64,000 nt of DNA, taken from NCBI RefSeq assembly GCF_000325705.1, contig NC_019904.1, positions 5,315,501 to 5,379,500 of the forward strand, given 5' to 3'. Position numbers and translations under genes: made by a program. Source of the DNA: Echinicola vietnamensis DSM 17526. Lineage in GTDB: Bacteria > Bacteroidota > Bacteroidia > Cytophagales > Cyclobacteriaceae. The notes under the pieces were generated by a model that saw only the letters and a program-made list of their open reading frames with translations, did no database searches and was not told where the DNA came from. Shown here one piece after another: positions 8,632 to 18,078 of this stretch. Position 1 is the stretch's first letter. Each line of letters starts with the position of its first letter.

Positions 8632-11600
8632 ATGAAAAAGATTATACCATGGATAATTTGTTGGCTGTGGTCCGGAATGGCCATGGCACAGGAGACCTAT
8701 ATCCTCAAGGGGAAGGTCTTGGACCATCGGGATGTGCCGTTGATTGGGGCGACCATACAGATAGCGGATAGTGGAAAGGGAACGGTGACGGATGAATACG
8801 GAGTTTTTTCACTTCAGGTAGCTAAATCTGAGCTCCGTATAGTATCCAGCTATTTGGGCTACCAAAGACAAAGCAGGGACATTAGCCTACCCTTGGAGGA
8901 GGAGCTGATCGTAAAACTGGAAAAAGAAGCAATGGGACTGGAAGGCGTGGAAGTGGTCTCCACGGGTTACCAGCAAATTTCCAAGGAGCGGGCCACTGGC
9001 TCTTTTGTCCATCTGGACAGCAGCCTGATCGAGCGCCCTGTTAGCACTAGCATTCTTGAGCGGCTTGGGGACGTGACGCCGGGACTGATATTTAACCGAA
9101 ATGGCCCTGCATCTGATGCTCTTTCCATCCGTGGCAGAAGCACCCTATTTGCCAATAGCAGCCCATTGATCATAGTGGATGGCTTTCCCTATGATGGTCC
9201 CATAGAGAACATCAACCCCAATGATGTGGAAAGCATCAATGTACTCAGGGATGCAGCTGCCGCTTCCATCTGGGGAGTAAAGGCCGGCAATGGGGTGATC
9301 GTGATCAGCACCAAAAGCGGCCGGATAGGCAGTAAGCCCAAGGTTTCCCTGAACAGCAATATTACAATCGGAGAGGTCTTTGATCCTTATTACCAGCCCC
9401 AGATGTCGGTAAATGATTTTATAGATACCGAGCTGATGCTTTTTGACAGGGGATTTTATAATTCCAAAGAAAACACGCCCAGAAAGACAGCGCTAAGTCC
9501 TGTAGTGGAAACCTTGATCGCTGCTAGGGATGGGGAAATCGACCAGTCAATAGCGGATGCTCGCATAGCTGCCTACAGAAAACAGGATCTGCGGGAGGCA
9601 TACTTGAGGGATTTTTACCGAAAAAGCATCAATCAACAATACGCCCTGAATATCTCCGGTGGCAGCGAAAGACAAAGTTATTTCCTGACAGCAGGTTGGG
9701 ATAAGAACCTGGAGACCGTCAAGTACAGGGGCATGGAACGCTTTACCCTGGGAGGAAAACAGGAAATCAAGCTACTGAAGGATCGGCTAAAGCTAAGCAC
9801 AGGTATCTACTTCACCAAAACCCATAAAGACCGCAATGGGCTGGCCTATGGTGAACTCAAGCAATCCAGCAATGATGTGCTGGCCCCTTATGTGCAGTTC
9901 AGGGATGAAAATGGTAATCCTATGGCCATCACCAAGGACTACCGGGGTGGATTTTTGGATGGTGCTGAAGCTGAAGGTCTGCTGGACTGGCGCTATAATC
10001 CCTTGCAGGACATCCATGAGCAATCCGATATTTTGCAAGGCAGGGATATCCGTATGAACCTTGGATTGGATTATAAAATCATCAAAGGCCTGAATGCCCA
10101 AGTATCCTACCAGTACTGGACCAATGAGCAGGAAGTTAAACAGCACTATGGAGCGAAAAGCTATTATGCCCGTGACTGGGTCAACCAGTACACACAGGTG
10201 GATGAAGAGGGAAACCTTACCCGCATCATTCCTGAGGGCGGGATTTTGGACCGTTCCCAATATTCAAGCTTTTCACATAACGGACGGGCGCAGCTGAACT
10301 ATGAAACGGACTGGGAGCAAGGGGACTGGGTGTCCATAGCAGGGGCAGAAGTAAAGTCCTTTGAAAGTTCCAGTCTTGGGACCCGCTTTTACGGATATAA
10401 TTATCGGGTGGGCAATATTGCCCAGATGGACTATGTCAATCCCTATCCAGTGTATTATTTCCCCTCTGCCTCCTTACGCATTCCCAATGGGGACCAGGTA
10501 GGCGGGACAGTGGACCGCTATCTTAGCTATTACCTGAATTCTGCCTATACCCATCAGGGGAAATATACCCTTTCGGTAAGTGGCAGAAAGGATACCTCCA
10601 ACCTCTTTGGGGTAGATGCCAACCAAAAGGGCGTGCCGCTTTGGTCTGTTGGGGCTGCATGGATATTGAGTGAGGAAGATTTCTATCCCATGAAAGATTG
10701 GCTGCCCTATGCCAAGCTGAGATTTACCTATGGCTATAATGGCAATATTGACAAGCGGGTTTCTGCCTATACTACGGCCATAAGGAACGGCAACAGCAAT
10801 ATTACAGGTTTGCCCAAAGGAATCATCCTCAACCCGCCCAATCCATCATTGAGCTGGGAGCGCATTAAGATCGTCAACCTGGGATTGGACTGGGCATCGA
10901 AGGATGATAGGTTTTCGGGCACCTTGGAATATTATATCAAAAATGGACTGGACCTGATCGGGGATATACCCTATGCCCCAAGTTCCGGCATTACGGAGTT
11001 TAGGGGAAACACGGCCAGTACACAAACACATGGCCTGGATTTTAATATCAGTGCTTCAGTGATCAGGGGAGCTTTCCAGTGGCGCATCAATCATTTCCAT
11101 TCTTGGATCAAGGAAAGGGTCGGCGATTATGAGTTGGTGGGCCCTGTGAACCAATACCTTTCATTGGGAATGGGCGGAGATCATGATTTGCCCATACCAC
11201 TTAGTGGGAAACCGCTTTATGCTATTTATAGCTATGCTTGGGCAGGACTGGACCCGGATACCGGAGATCCCTTGGGCTATCTGGACGGCGAAGCCTCCAA
11301 TGATTATCGAGGCATCATCACTGGAGCCACCCCTGAAAGCCTGATTTACCATGGGCCATCCAGACCAAGCCATTTTGGTGCACTTAGAAATGATTTCAGT
11401 TGGCAAGGATGGAACCTGTCCTTTAATATCAGTTACCGCTTGGGCTATTATTACAGGAGGAACAGCGTGCGATATGCCAATGTCCTCAATGCCCAAGGGG
11501 GACATGGGGACTTTGCCCTGCGTTGGCAAAACCCGGGGGATGAAACCAGTACCCACGTGCCATCCATGCCGGACAGGTTGAATGCCAATAGGGATAATTT

Positions 11601-11844
11601 CTATAGTTTTTCCTCGGTGCTCGTGGAGAAAGGGGATCATATTAGGCTACAGGACATCCGCTTGGGATATACCTTTGACCAAAGGACATCCCCCAAACTA
11701 CCTTTCCAAAGAATGGCCCTATATGCCTATGCCAATAACCTGGGGATCATTTGGAAAGCGGCAAAAGATGACCCTTTGGATCCCGATTTCAGAACAGCAA
11801 AGCCACTTAAGAGCATTGCTCTAGGAGTGAAAATAGATTTCTAA
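8632..11844 (+). CDS. SusC/RagA-type TonB-dependent outer-membrane receptor
   Basis: A 1070-residue protein with a signal peptide (ends MAMAQE), a CarboxypepD_reg-like domain (residues ~22-100, KGKVLDHRDVPLIGATIQI), a TonB box-like region VEVVSTGYQQISKERATGSF, a plug domain with the SusC signature (PLIIVDGFPYDG, INPNDVESINVLRDAAAASIWG, GVIVISTKSG) and a long beta-barrel that ends in the aromatic-rich ALGVKIDF. SusC proteins import oligosaccharides or peptides with a SusD lipoprotein lid driven by TonB. The SusD partner begins ~700 bases downstream beyond a repeat-filled gap. Coupling to a TlpA protein rather than to glycosidases argues against a polysaccharide locus (inference). Confidence 0.96.
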   Translation: MKKIIPWIICWLWSGMAMAQETYILKGKVLDHRDVPLIGATIQIADSGKGTVTDEYGVFSLQVAKSELRIVSSYLGYQRQSRDISLPLEEELIVKLEKEAMGLEGVEVVSTGYQQISKERATGSFVHLDSSLIERPVSTSILERLGDVTPGLIFNRNGPASDALSIRGRSTLFANSSPLIIVDGFPYDGPIENINPNDVESINVLRDAAAASIWGVKAGNGVIVISTKSGRIGSKPKVSLNSNITIGEVFDPYYQPQMSVNDFIDTELMLFDRGFYNSKENTPRKTALSPVVETLIAARDGEIDQSIADARIAAYRKQDLREAYLRDFYRKSINQQYALNISGGSERQSYFLTAGWDKNLETVKYRGMERFTLGGKQEIKLLKDRLKLSTGIYFTKTHKDRNGLAYGELKQSSNDVLAPYVQFRDENGNPMAITKDYRGGFLDGAEAEGLLDWRYNPLQDIHEQSDILQGRDIRMNLGLDYKIIKGLNAQVSYQYWTNEQEVKQHYGAKSYYARDWVNQYTQVDEEGNLTRIIPEGGILDRSQYSSFSHNGRAQLNYETDWEQGDWVSIAGAEVKSFESSSLGTRFYGYNYRVGNIAQMDYVNPYPVYYFPSASLRIPNGDQVGGTVDRYLSYYLNSAYTHQGKYTLSVSGRKDTSNLFGVDANQKGVPLWSVGAAWILSEEDFYPMKDWLPYAKLRFTYGYNGNIDKRVSAYTTAIRNGNSNITGLPKGIILNPPNPSLSWERIKIVNLGLDWASKDDRFSGTLEYYIKNGLDLIGDIPYAPSSGITEFRGNTASTQTHGLDFNISASVIRGAFQWRINHFHSWIKERVGDYELVGPVNQYLSLGMGGDHDLPIPLSGKPLYAIYSYAWAGLDPDTGDPLGYLDGEASNDYRGIITGATPESLIYHGPSRPSHFGALRNDFSWQGWNLSFNISYRLGYYYRRNSVRYANVLNAQGGHGDFALRWQNPGDETSTHVPSMPDRLNANRDNFYSFSSVLVEKGDHIRLQDIRLGYTFDQRTSPKLPFQRMALYAYANNLGIIWKAAKDDPLDPDFRTAKPLKSIALGVKIDF

Positions 11845-12024
11845 AGCACTAAAGGTATAGCTCCGTCCGCCCTAATCTATGTTTATTTTAAACCGGATTG
11901 ATTATTAAAGGCAAATCTTGGTGGGCGGGGCTTACTTTAAGTAAAAAGTAGCAAGATGATAGTAGCAAGACAGAATAAAGAAAAAAGAGGAAAGATTGAA
12001 TTCGGAGGCGAGAACACCTATTTC

Positions 12025-12140
12025 TCCGTCACTGCGATCCGCACAAGCGGAGTGGCAGTCCCGTCTTTGGAATAGGAGATTGCCACAGTCTCCGCCACTC
12101 CTGACTGCGTCAGACAGGGCAGATCCTTCGCAATGACGGA
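12025..12140. repeat. Dispersed inverted repeat, copy 2
   Basis: Begins TCCGTCACTGCGA and ends TCGCAATGACGGA, the same terminal signature as copy 1 at 7039-7134. The interior contains nested symmetry (GCGGAGTGGCAG versus CTCCGCCACTCC). Confidence 0.65.
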
Positions 12141-12344
12141 AAAAGTAACAATCTCGCTCACGTGAACAAGTCTTGCTACTATGTACTAAAATCTAGCTAC
12201 TATCAACGAGTCCCTTACCGCGCAATTTCTTCATATGTGATCATACATCATCTTAATAAACTGCGGGAAATGTTTCCAGACGGGAAACCGGGACTCTTTT
12301 TAGAAGAAAGTAGCAAGATGGATAAAAGAGTAAATAAGAAAGAA

Positions 12345-12436
12345 TTTACCCCCTCCTAACCTCCCCTGAAGGGGGAAGAACCGATTTTGGTTACGATATC
12401 AAGAAGTCCCCCTCAAGGGGGATTTAGGGGGTAATT
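12345..12436. repeat. Inverted repeat with TTACCCCCT / AGGGGGTAA ends
   Basis: Left arm TTACCCCCTCCTAACCTCCC followed by CTGAAGGGGGAA, right arm GTCCCCCTCAAGGGGGAT then TTAGGGGGTAA. Both arms are themselves small palindromes. This is the form of a widespread Bacteroidota intergenic repeat (general recollection); it probably folds in RNA as a two-hairpin structure. Confidence 0.6.
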
Positions 12437-12547
12437 AATTGACATGGAAACCATAACAGCAATGACGGGTATGATACGGCCTAGAATCCGTAAACAAGTC
12501 TTTTGTCTAGCGTCTGGTGTCTAATATCTAACATAAAATCTAACCAA

Positions 12548-13906
12548 ATGAAAAACATAACTAACCCCATACTCACCATTATGATCATCAGTATCATTCA
12601 TTTATTGTCTTCCTGTCAGGATTTTCTGGATGAAAAGCCCAGTACCGATCTGGTGGTTCCTGATAACTTGGAAGATATACAGGCCCTTTTGGATAATGAA
12701 TATATCATGAACAGAAATTCCGATATGGGTGAGGTAGCCTCAGATGATTATTTTATCAGCAAGCAAGAATGGGAAAGCTGGAATGAGATTACCCGTAATG
12801 CCCATGTCTGGGCAGACATTATCTCTCCAACAGGCAGGTTTGTTTCTTGGAACTCCCTTTATGAACAGGTTTTTTACGCTAATGTTGCCCTGGAGCAACT
12901 TGATGATATTGTGCCGGATTCAAATGAGCAGGTGGACTGGGACCGTTTGAGGGGATCGGCTTTATTCTATCGTTCAAGTGCATTTTATAATCTGCTTCGG
13001 ATTTTTACCATGCCCTATCATCTGGCAGATCCTGATTTGGGTATCCCTTTAAAATTAAGTGCTGATGTTAATAAACTGGCAAAAAGGTCTTCCATCGAAG
13101 ATAGCTATGCCCAGGTAATTGCAGATTTGGAAGTCGCATTGGACTTATTGCCTTCGAGGGCGACCATTGCCACCAGACCTTCCAAGCAAGCGGTTTATGG
13201 GCTATTGGCAAGGGTTTATCTTTCTATGGGGGATTATCAAAAAGTGTTTAATTACACTTCACTTGCACTTGAACTGGGAAATGAACTGATGGATTATGCC
13301 AATTTAGAGCAGGGTAATACTTTTGGTTTCAAGAGGCTTAATGAGGAAGTGGTCTATTGCAGTTATTTTTCATCAGGCTCCATTGGTTATTCTTCCGATA
13401 CTTTTATCCTTTCGGAAATCTATGAAAGTTATGCAGCCGGTGACCTAAGAAAGTCACTGTTCTTTACCCAACCTAATCAGGATGGCCATGTCAAATTCAG
13501 GGGAACCTATATGGGTAATCTTTATTTGTTTGATGGAATAGCCACGGATGAACTTTTGCTGAACAGGGCAGAAGCGGCTGTAAGACTGGGCAATGAGGAG
13601 CTGGCTTTGGAGGATCTGAACTATCTATTAGAGCACCGATTTGAGGTAGGAAAGTTTGAACCCATAGCAGGGATTTCAGGGGAGGATTTATTGGAGCGGA
13701 TATTGGAAGAACGAAGAAAAGAATTGGTTTTTCGTGGATTGCGTTGGGAGGATTTGAGGAGACTGACAGGCAGTCAATATGAAAAGATAGTCACTAGGGA
13801 CTTGGATGGGGAAATCTACACTTTAGAACCAGGAAGTCCAAAATATGCCTATCCCATACCATTGGATGAATTGCAGCTGAATGACATGAAACAAAATCCA
13901 AGATAG
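12548..13906 (+). CDS. SusD/RagB-type nutrient-binding outer-membrane lipoprotein
   Basis: A 452-residue protein when started at the ATG at 12548; a frame-open TTG-type start at 12503 adds a tail without signal character. The signal peptide ends in the lipobox LLSSCQ, followed by DFLDEKPSTDLVVP as in RagB proteins. TPR-like helices (FYRSSAFYNLLRIF, AVYGLLARVYLSMGDYQKV) and the conserved C-terminal block EERRKELVFRGLRWEDLRRL are present. It would cap the SusC barrel at 8632-11844. It is shorter than most SusD proteins (about 500-600 residues). A strong terminator follows. Confidence 0.94.
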   Translation: MKNITNPILTIMIISIIHLLSSCQDFLDEKPSTDLVVPDNLEDIQALLDNEYIMNRNSDMGEVASDDYFISKQEWESWNEITRNAHVWADIISPTGRFVSWNSLYEQVFYANVALEQLDDIVPDSNEQVDWDRLRGSALFYRSSAFYNLLRIFTMPYHLADPDLGIPLKLSADVNKLAKRSSIEDSYAQVIADLEVALDLLPSRATIATRPSKQAVYGLLARVYLSMGDYQKVFNYTSLALELGNELMDYANLEQGNTFGFKRLNEEVVYCSYFSSGSIGYSSDTFILSEIYESYAAGDLRKSLFFTQPNQDGHVKFRGTYMGNLYLFDGIATDELLLNRAEAAVRLGNEELALEDLNYLLEHRFEVGKFEPIAGISGEDLLERILEERRKELVFRGLRWEDLRRLTGSQYEKIVTRDLDGEIYTLEPGSPKYAYPIPLDELQLNDMKQNPR

Positions 13907-13938
13907 AAAAAAGCCAGGGGCATGGCCCCTGGCTTTTT
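13907..13938. terminator. Bidirectional Rho-independent terminator
   Basis: A nine-base stem GCCAGGGGC / GCCCCTGGC with a three-base loop, flanked by A5 and T6 tracts. It sits between the SusD gene (plus) and the convergent DUF6520 gene (minus) and can serve both. Confidence 0.92.
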
Positions 13939-13959
13939 TAATTGAAATAGTTTTTAAAT

Positions 13960-14229
13960 TTAGATGGGCTTGAATTCGCCTTCCACTCTCGAGTCAGGAA
14001 CCTCTTGTCCCAACTCATCCATTTCACGGGTACAGTCCGTATCGACCTCCGTATCACAATTGTAATCTACCCCCAATTCCTGATTGGTGATATCCTCCCA
14101 GGTATGGGTATTTGGGTTCAGGGCCTCTTTGGTTCCCTGCACATCCTCTGCGGAGAGGTTGATTGTCAACGCTGTCATGGCTGTCAGCACAAATGCCAAC
14201 AGCGGTATGTTATTAATTAACTTTTTCAT
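13960..14229 (-). CDS. DUF6520-like small secreted protein
   Basis: An 89-residue protein opening MKKLINNIPLLAFVLTAMTA, a typical signal peptide with cleavage near residue 27. The mature part is acidic and has just two cysteines, at residues 58 and 66 (YNCDTEVDTDC), as in the Bacteroidota DUF6520 family (assignment from memory of the family's look). Two cysteines in a short exported protein, encoded next to a MauE-like redox membrane protein and a TlpA-type thioredoxin, suggest that it is a substrate or partner of that redox pair; this is inference. Confidence 0.65.
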   Translation of the reverse strand: MKKLINNIPLLAFVLTAMTALTINLSAEDVQGTKEALNPNTHTWEDITNQELGVDYNCDTEVDTDCTREMDELGQEVPDSRVEGEFKPI

Positions 14230-14653
14230 TATTGAAAATGGGATTTTTAACCATCAAAATCCCCTAACGTTTAAACCCGATTTATGCATTGGGAATCGTA
14301 GTGATGTTTGATAGTGCAAGAAAATCAGTTAGTTTGGAGACGCAAGCGTAGCTCTGCTACGGTAGAGTCGAAAACTAAAGCGTAGCGACTGATTTTAAAG
14401 CAATTTCAAACTGCAACAGATATGCTAATGCATCTTTCGGGTTATAGGTTGCTTTTTGCCTACACTTTATAGGATTTTCGGCATCCTCCTTTTACTGCCA
14501 GAGAAAAAGTAAATCTCACCTAACACCTTCTCCCGAGAGATTGGGCAGTATTTTTTTTTGTTGAATTGTAATTATTAGTTATTTAATAGTAATATGCTAT
14601 TCTATGCTCAGTAGTTCCATCAGTTGTCCACCTAAACCCAGAGATCAGATCAC
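14230..14653. other. Non-coding gap between DUF6520 and MauE-like genes
   Basis: About 420 bases without a gene. It contains the inverted repeat at 14321-14396 and a T9 run near 14551. Nothing else is recognised. Confidence 0.5.
14321..14396. repeat. Inverted repeat with AAAATCAGT / ACTGATTTT ends
   Basis: Perfect nine-base ends enclose an interior with further symmetry (CGTAGCTCTGCTACGG, then AAGCGTAGCG). The GCAAGCGTAGC / AAAGCGTAGCG phrases look like another small dispersed repeat. It lies between two minus-strand genes and could also be a processing or attenuation hairpin. Confidence 0.55.
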
Positions 14654-15079
14654 CTAACGTTCAACCTCCGTTTTTATCATTAGCCCTAACACTCCGAGTA
14701 GAATAAAAGCCAAGTTGAACAATAAATGCCCCGACCAGCTCATGGATTCAATAAATCCTGCACAAGAGCAGGGCACCCTAGGAAATGCTCCCATCCACAC
14801 AAGTCCTATATATGTTGAAAAGACCGTCATCAGCAGTATGGACAGCAACAATCCCCACTTTTGCGTTTTCCTGAACAGTAAGAAAGGGACAAATAAAAGC
14901 TCAAGGAAAACAATCAAAGTAGCCAGCTTCCTGGAAATCCCGACCGGAAGGGTTTGGTTCTGCATTGCATCTTGAAATTCTCCAAAACCTATCAGCTTTT
15001 CCAATCCTGTCATTGTCCATAAAACAACAAATGCAATCACTGCCGCCTGAAACACCAACCAGTTTATATTGATCTTCAT
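14654..15079 (-). CDS. MauE/DoxX-family redox-associated membrane protein
   Basis: Using the ATG at 15079 (MKININWLVFQAAVIAF) gives 141 residues with four predicted membrane helices; the open frame reaches an earlier ATG at 15109. The CxC motif in FPRVPCSCAGF, between helices 3 and 4, is the mark of MauE-like proteins, which are linked to disulfide chemistry of exported proteins such as methylamine dehydrogenase. Here the neighbours are a DUF6520 protein with two cysteines and, 6 kb away, a TlpA protein. It likely passes electrons or disulfides across the inner membrane; the partner is inferred. Confidence 0.82.
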   Translation of the reverse strand: MKININWLVFQAAVIAFVVLWTMTGLEKLIGFGEFQDAMQNQTLPVGISRKLATLIVFLELLFVPFLLFRKTQKWGLLLSILLMTVFSTYIGLVWMGAFPRVPCSCAGFIESMSWSGHLLFNLAFILLGVLGLMIKTEVER

Positions 15080-15406
15080 ATTAGTTACCATCAAAACGCC
15101 ATCCATCATTTATGCATCTTCTTATTCGATTTATTGCCCATAAAGTCTAAGGAAATCATTCCTAAACCTGGCCATACATTTGACTTTGTATTTTTGAAGG
15201 TAAAACCTAAAACCGATCCTAAAAAAAATTACACCATTGATTTACAATCAATTACCACATAAATCTATTTTCTTGTTTAGAGGGTAAACCATCCCTAATT
15301 TGTATTTGAATATTTGAAGGGAAACCTCTCCCTTAGTATTTTGGATATGATTTACTGTTTTAATCCAACAGAATGATGATGATTGTTTCACCTAATTGTT
15401 TGCATT

Positions 15407-15991
15407 ATGGGGAAGGTATTGAAGACCGAATTGCTGAAAGAAGCTTTTGACCATTTGATAAAATTACGTCCTGAGATATACAGAAACCTGAGGCCCTATC
15501 TTCAGGTCAACACCTTTCAAAAAGGAGAAATCATTCGTGAGCTGAATGAACCAGAACAATCCACTCATTTTATTTATACCGGTACAGCTGCCCTACTTTT
15601 TCCGGCCAAGAAAGGACGTGACTACCGAGTAAAGATTTTCATGGAAGGTACTGTGGCCGCTGATCTAAATGCCTATTTTGACCAATCCGATTCCCCTTTC
15701 TACCTAAGGGCACTGAGTTACGTTTCTTGCTTTTCATTGAAAAAAGAAGCAGAAATCGCACTTCTAAATGAAATGCCCGAAATCAGCCGACTAAGTACAC
15801 TGATCAACCGGGAATTATTGGAAGAAACCTACAAATACCTAAAATCCTTTCAGCTTCCCATCGATGAGGGCTTCCCATTTTTCTGGGAACAATACAAAGA
15901 AGAGAGGGCCTTTCTCTCCAAAAAAGACCTGGCTTTTATATTCAATACATCCTCAGCCACTATCACCAAATTGATCAATCAGCTTCCATAA
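15407..15991 (+). CDS. Crp/Fnr-family transcriptional regulator
   Basis: A 194-residue protein started at the ATG at 15407 (MGKVLKTELLKEAFDHL). The cyclic-nucleotide-binding-like beta roll covers about residues 30-125 (FQKGEIIRELNEPEQSTHFIYTG). The C-terminal helix-turn-helix is short (FLSKKDLAFIFNTSSATITKLINQLP). No canonical cAMP-binding arginine pattern is evident. It is divergent from the MauE/DUF6520 genes, with ~330 bases between, and may regulate them. Identity as Crp-like is good; the ligand is unknown. Confidence 0.85.
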   Translation: MGKVLKTELLKEAFDHLIKLRPEIYRNLRPYLQVNTFQKGEIIRELNEPEQSTHFIYTGTAALLFPAKKGRDYRVKIFMEGTVAADLNAYFDQSDSPFYLRALSYVSCFSLKKEAEIALLNEMPEISRLSTLINRELLEETYKYLKSFQLPIDEGFPFFWEQYKEERAFLSKKDLAFIFNTSSATITKLINQLP

Positions 15992-16843
15992 AGCAACACA
16001 TGTAATGATTGAAGCCCCTCTCTACCTGATAAAAAGTCAATTAACCTATTTCTAAAAAAAATGTTTCGCAAAACAGAGTTTCACTTATTGTCCTTTATCT
16101 CAAAAACAAAAAATCCGCCTTCGAAGGATTTTGTTCCCATAATAATAAAGGGAACTGCAAGATGGGAATGGCATCAGACAATCCTACATCTTGCTGGTGT
16201 CCAGAACGACACCCAATATCTCCTTCAAAACCTTAATAATTTCTCTTTGCAATAGCTCACATTTTGCCTTTTGATGACTGCCTTCAACCACACCTCCCCA
16301 TTCACTTCTCTTGGATGCCACTTTATAACGGGAAGGAATAAAGGTCAAGGGTGCTGACGGCAGGAAGCATTTAGCCTGCCCTTGACCGTTTTCCTGACCG
16401 GAATATCTTTGCAGGAAGGGGAAGTGGATACCGATAAAATTATCATTAAGGATATGAAATCATAACTGCTCCAACTAACCGATTAGCTCCTTAAAAAATT
16501 GATCTTTTCAAAGGCAAGTAAAAGCCAAGTTCCCACCATAAAACCAATAGTTTCCCCCATCAAAAGGCTGCGAGTCCCGAGCACCTTTCAATCCGACTTT
16601 GGAGGCTGAAGAGATGGTTTTGTATACAAAACTACATCTTGCTGGCCGCAGGATCGCGGCCCCGGATTGGGGCAAACTGTCCTCCGTTTAACCTATTAAA
16701 ATGTTGAAATCTCAAAATCCCAAGCTCAGTTATCCAGGTTCCACACCCACTTGTTGGCGGTCATCACTCAGTCCCATAGCGGACTTCCCGACTCGCTCTT
16801 CCAATCCAGTCCCTGGTAGTATAAGTAGGGCCTGCTGAAAAAC
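15992..16843. other. Gap with a decayed minus-strand reading frame
   Basis: No intact gene. On the minus strand a frame of roughly 90 codons (about 16463 to 16184, reading FIPSRYKVASKRSEWGGVVE in its middle and ending LKEILGVVLDTSKM before TAG) has protein-like composition but no ATG and no family that I recognise. It may be the tail of a gene lost when the adjacent transposase arrived. The rest looks non-coding. Confidence 0.4.
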
Positions 16844-18078
16844 TCAGCATGAACAGGGTATAAGAACCGGCCTGAAATTCCGCTCAGGCCGGTTTTTATC
16901 AACCAGGTCGTCCAAGAAGCTATTTTCCCGGTCTATAATGGTCATTCCCAGGGCATTCCATGCTGAAAAACTCCGGCACAACAGTGCCCGCCCGGCCAAT
17001 CTGACCAGGTTGAGCACCAAGATGATAGAGGCAATCCATGATTGGCTGGTATTCCTGAGCCTTGCCCTGATCCGGTCCATCCCATAACCGTTCTTGGCCT
17101 GCCCGAACTTGCCCTCTATCGGATTCCTTTCCCCCGGCCTTACGTGGTCTTCCACTGCCCGGGCCGAGGGCCGGCCCAGGAGCTTGGCCGACAGCTTGAT
17201 CCCCTTGGATTTAAGCCATTTCCGGTTTTCCCGGCTGCAGTACAGTTTATCGGCCAAAACCTTGGCAGGATAAAAGCCAAAGCGCTTCCGGTAGTTCTCC
17301 ACATAATCGGCCAGGTGGCAGCCTTCATGGTAGGCGTCCCAGGAAATGGTGTCCAAAAAGGCATATCCGTCTACCAGCAAAAGGTGGATCTTCGCCCCAA
17401 ACTCGGTTTTGTTCCGGGCCTTGCCCCGGACTATCGGGCGGACATGGGGCTGGTGGATACTCACGATCCGGTCCTCCACACTCCTCGACCGGTTATCGAA
17501 CATCTCCTTCTGCTGGAGGTACAGTGTCTGGATGATCCAATAATACCGCTGCCATTTATGGGGCAGGGGAAATATTTTGAACCTGTCCAGTTGGCCTTCT
17601 ATGGTTTTCAGGTTACGCCTGAGGTATTGGAGCTGGGACTTGATGCCCTTTCGGATCGTTTTACGGCCCGGGTTCCGGTTTTGGGCCACTTTAAGGTAGT
17701 CCTTACGGGCCTTCTTACGATAGGTTCGCGGCTTCTTGCCCTCCGGAAGCTTTTTGTGGAGCAGATCAATGATCGACTCGCTCTTCAGGCGGGCATCATT
17801 GAGCAGGTTCAGATCGATGGGGTAGGCAATGTCCTGCAGACAGGCCGTGGCATCAATCAGCAGTTCCCCCTTATGGGGGCCGTCCCCGTCATCGTCAGCC
17901 CCGTCGCCATTCATGTCCCGGACCGGTACCGGTGAGCTGTAGGCCAGTACCCTGGCATTCATCTCGGCGATCAGTTCATCTCCCATCCGTTTGCGGATCT
18001 CCACAAAAAGGGAGGGGTCAAAAGGAGGTTCCGGGCTGTAGGAACTGTAGCCCAGAAAGTACTGCATATACATGTGAT
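16844..18078 (-). mobile_element. IS5-type DDE transposase, N-terminally truncated
   Basis: The recognisable protein begins at YMQYFLGYSSYSPEPPFDPSLFVEIRKRMG and runs to the stop at 16844 (about 405 residues). DUF772-type N-domain remnants are followed by LLIDATACLQDI (first catalytic Asp), a basic central part, and the C-terminal DDE half with GERNPIEGKFGQAKNGYG (catalytic Glu) and LVLNLVRLAGR. Family members have some 50-60 more residues before the YMQYFLG block; these are missing. The open frame continues upstream to 18163 but that extra part is the shadow of a different transposase remnant. Ends of the element were not resolved; the left end may be near AGGGCCTGCTGAAAAAC at 16828. Confidence 0.8.

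Larger units (their letters stand above)
11845..12547. other. Repeat-rich gap between SusC and SusD genes
   Basis: Unusually long for a susC-susD junction. It holds two inverted-repeat elements (12025-12140 and 12345-12436) and several near-copies of GTAGCAAGA / TAGCTACTA phrases. A 65-codon frame at 12162-12359 falls within this and is not believed. The gap probably grew by insertion of short non-autonomous repeats into an ancestral operon. Confidence 0.6.

Noticed and set aside
8103..8684. 193-codon minus-strand frame
   Set aside because: Antisense to the TlpA-type gene; no start context or family.
12162..12359. 65-codon plus-strand frame in the susC-susD gap
   Set aside because: Lies over repeat-like DNA, no ribosome site, no recognisable domain.
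16061..16255. 64-codon plus-strand frame
   Set aside because: No domain, and it overlaps a more protein-like decayed frame on the other strand.
17042..17935. 297-codon plus-strand frame across the IS5-type transposase
   Set aside because: Antisense shadow of a high-GC transposase gene; the minus frame has all DDE features.
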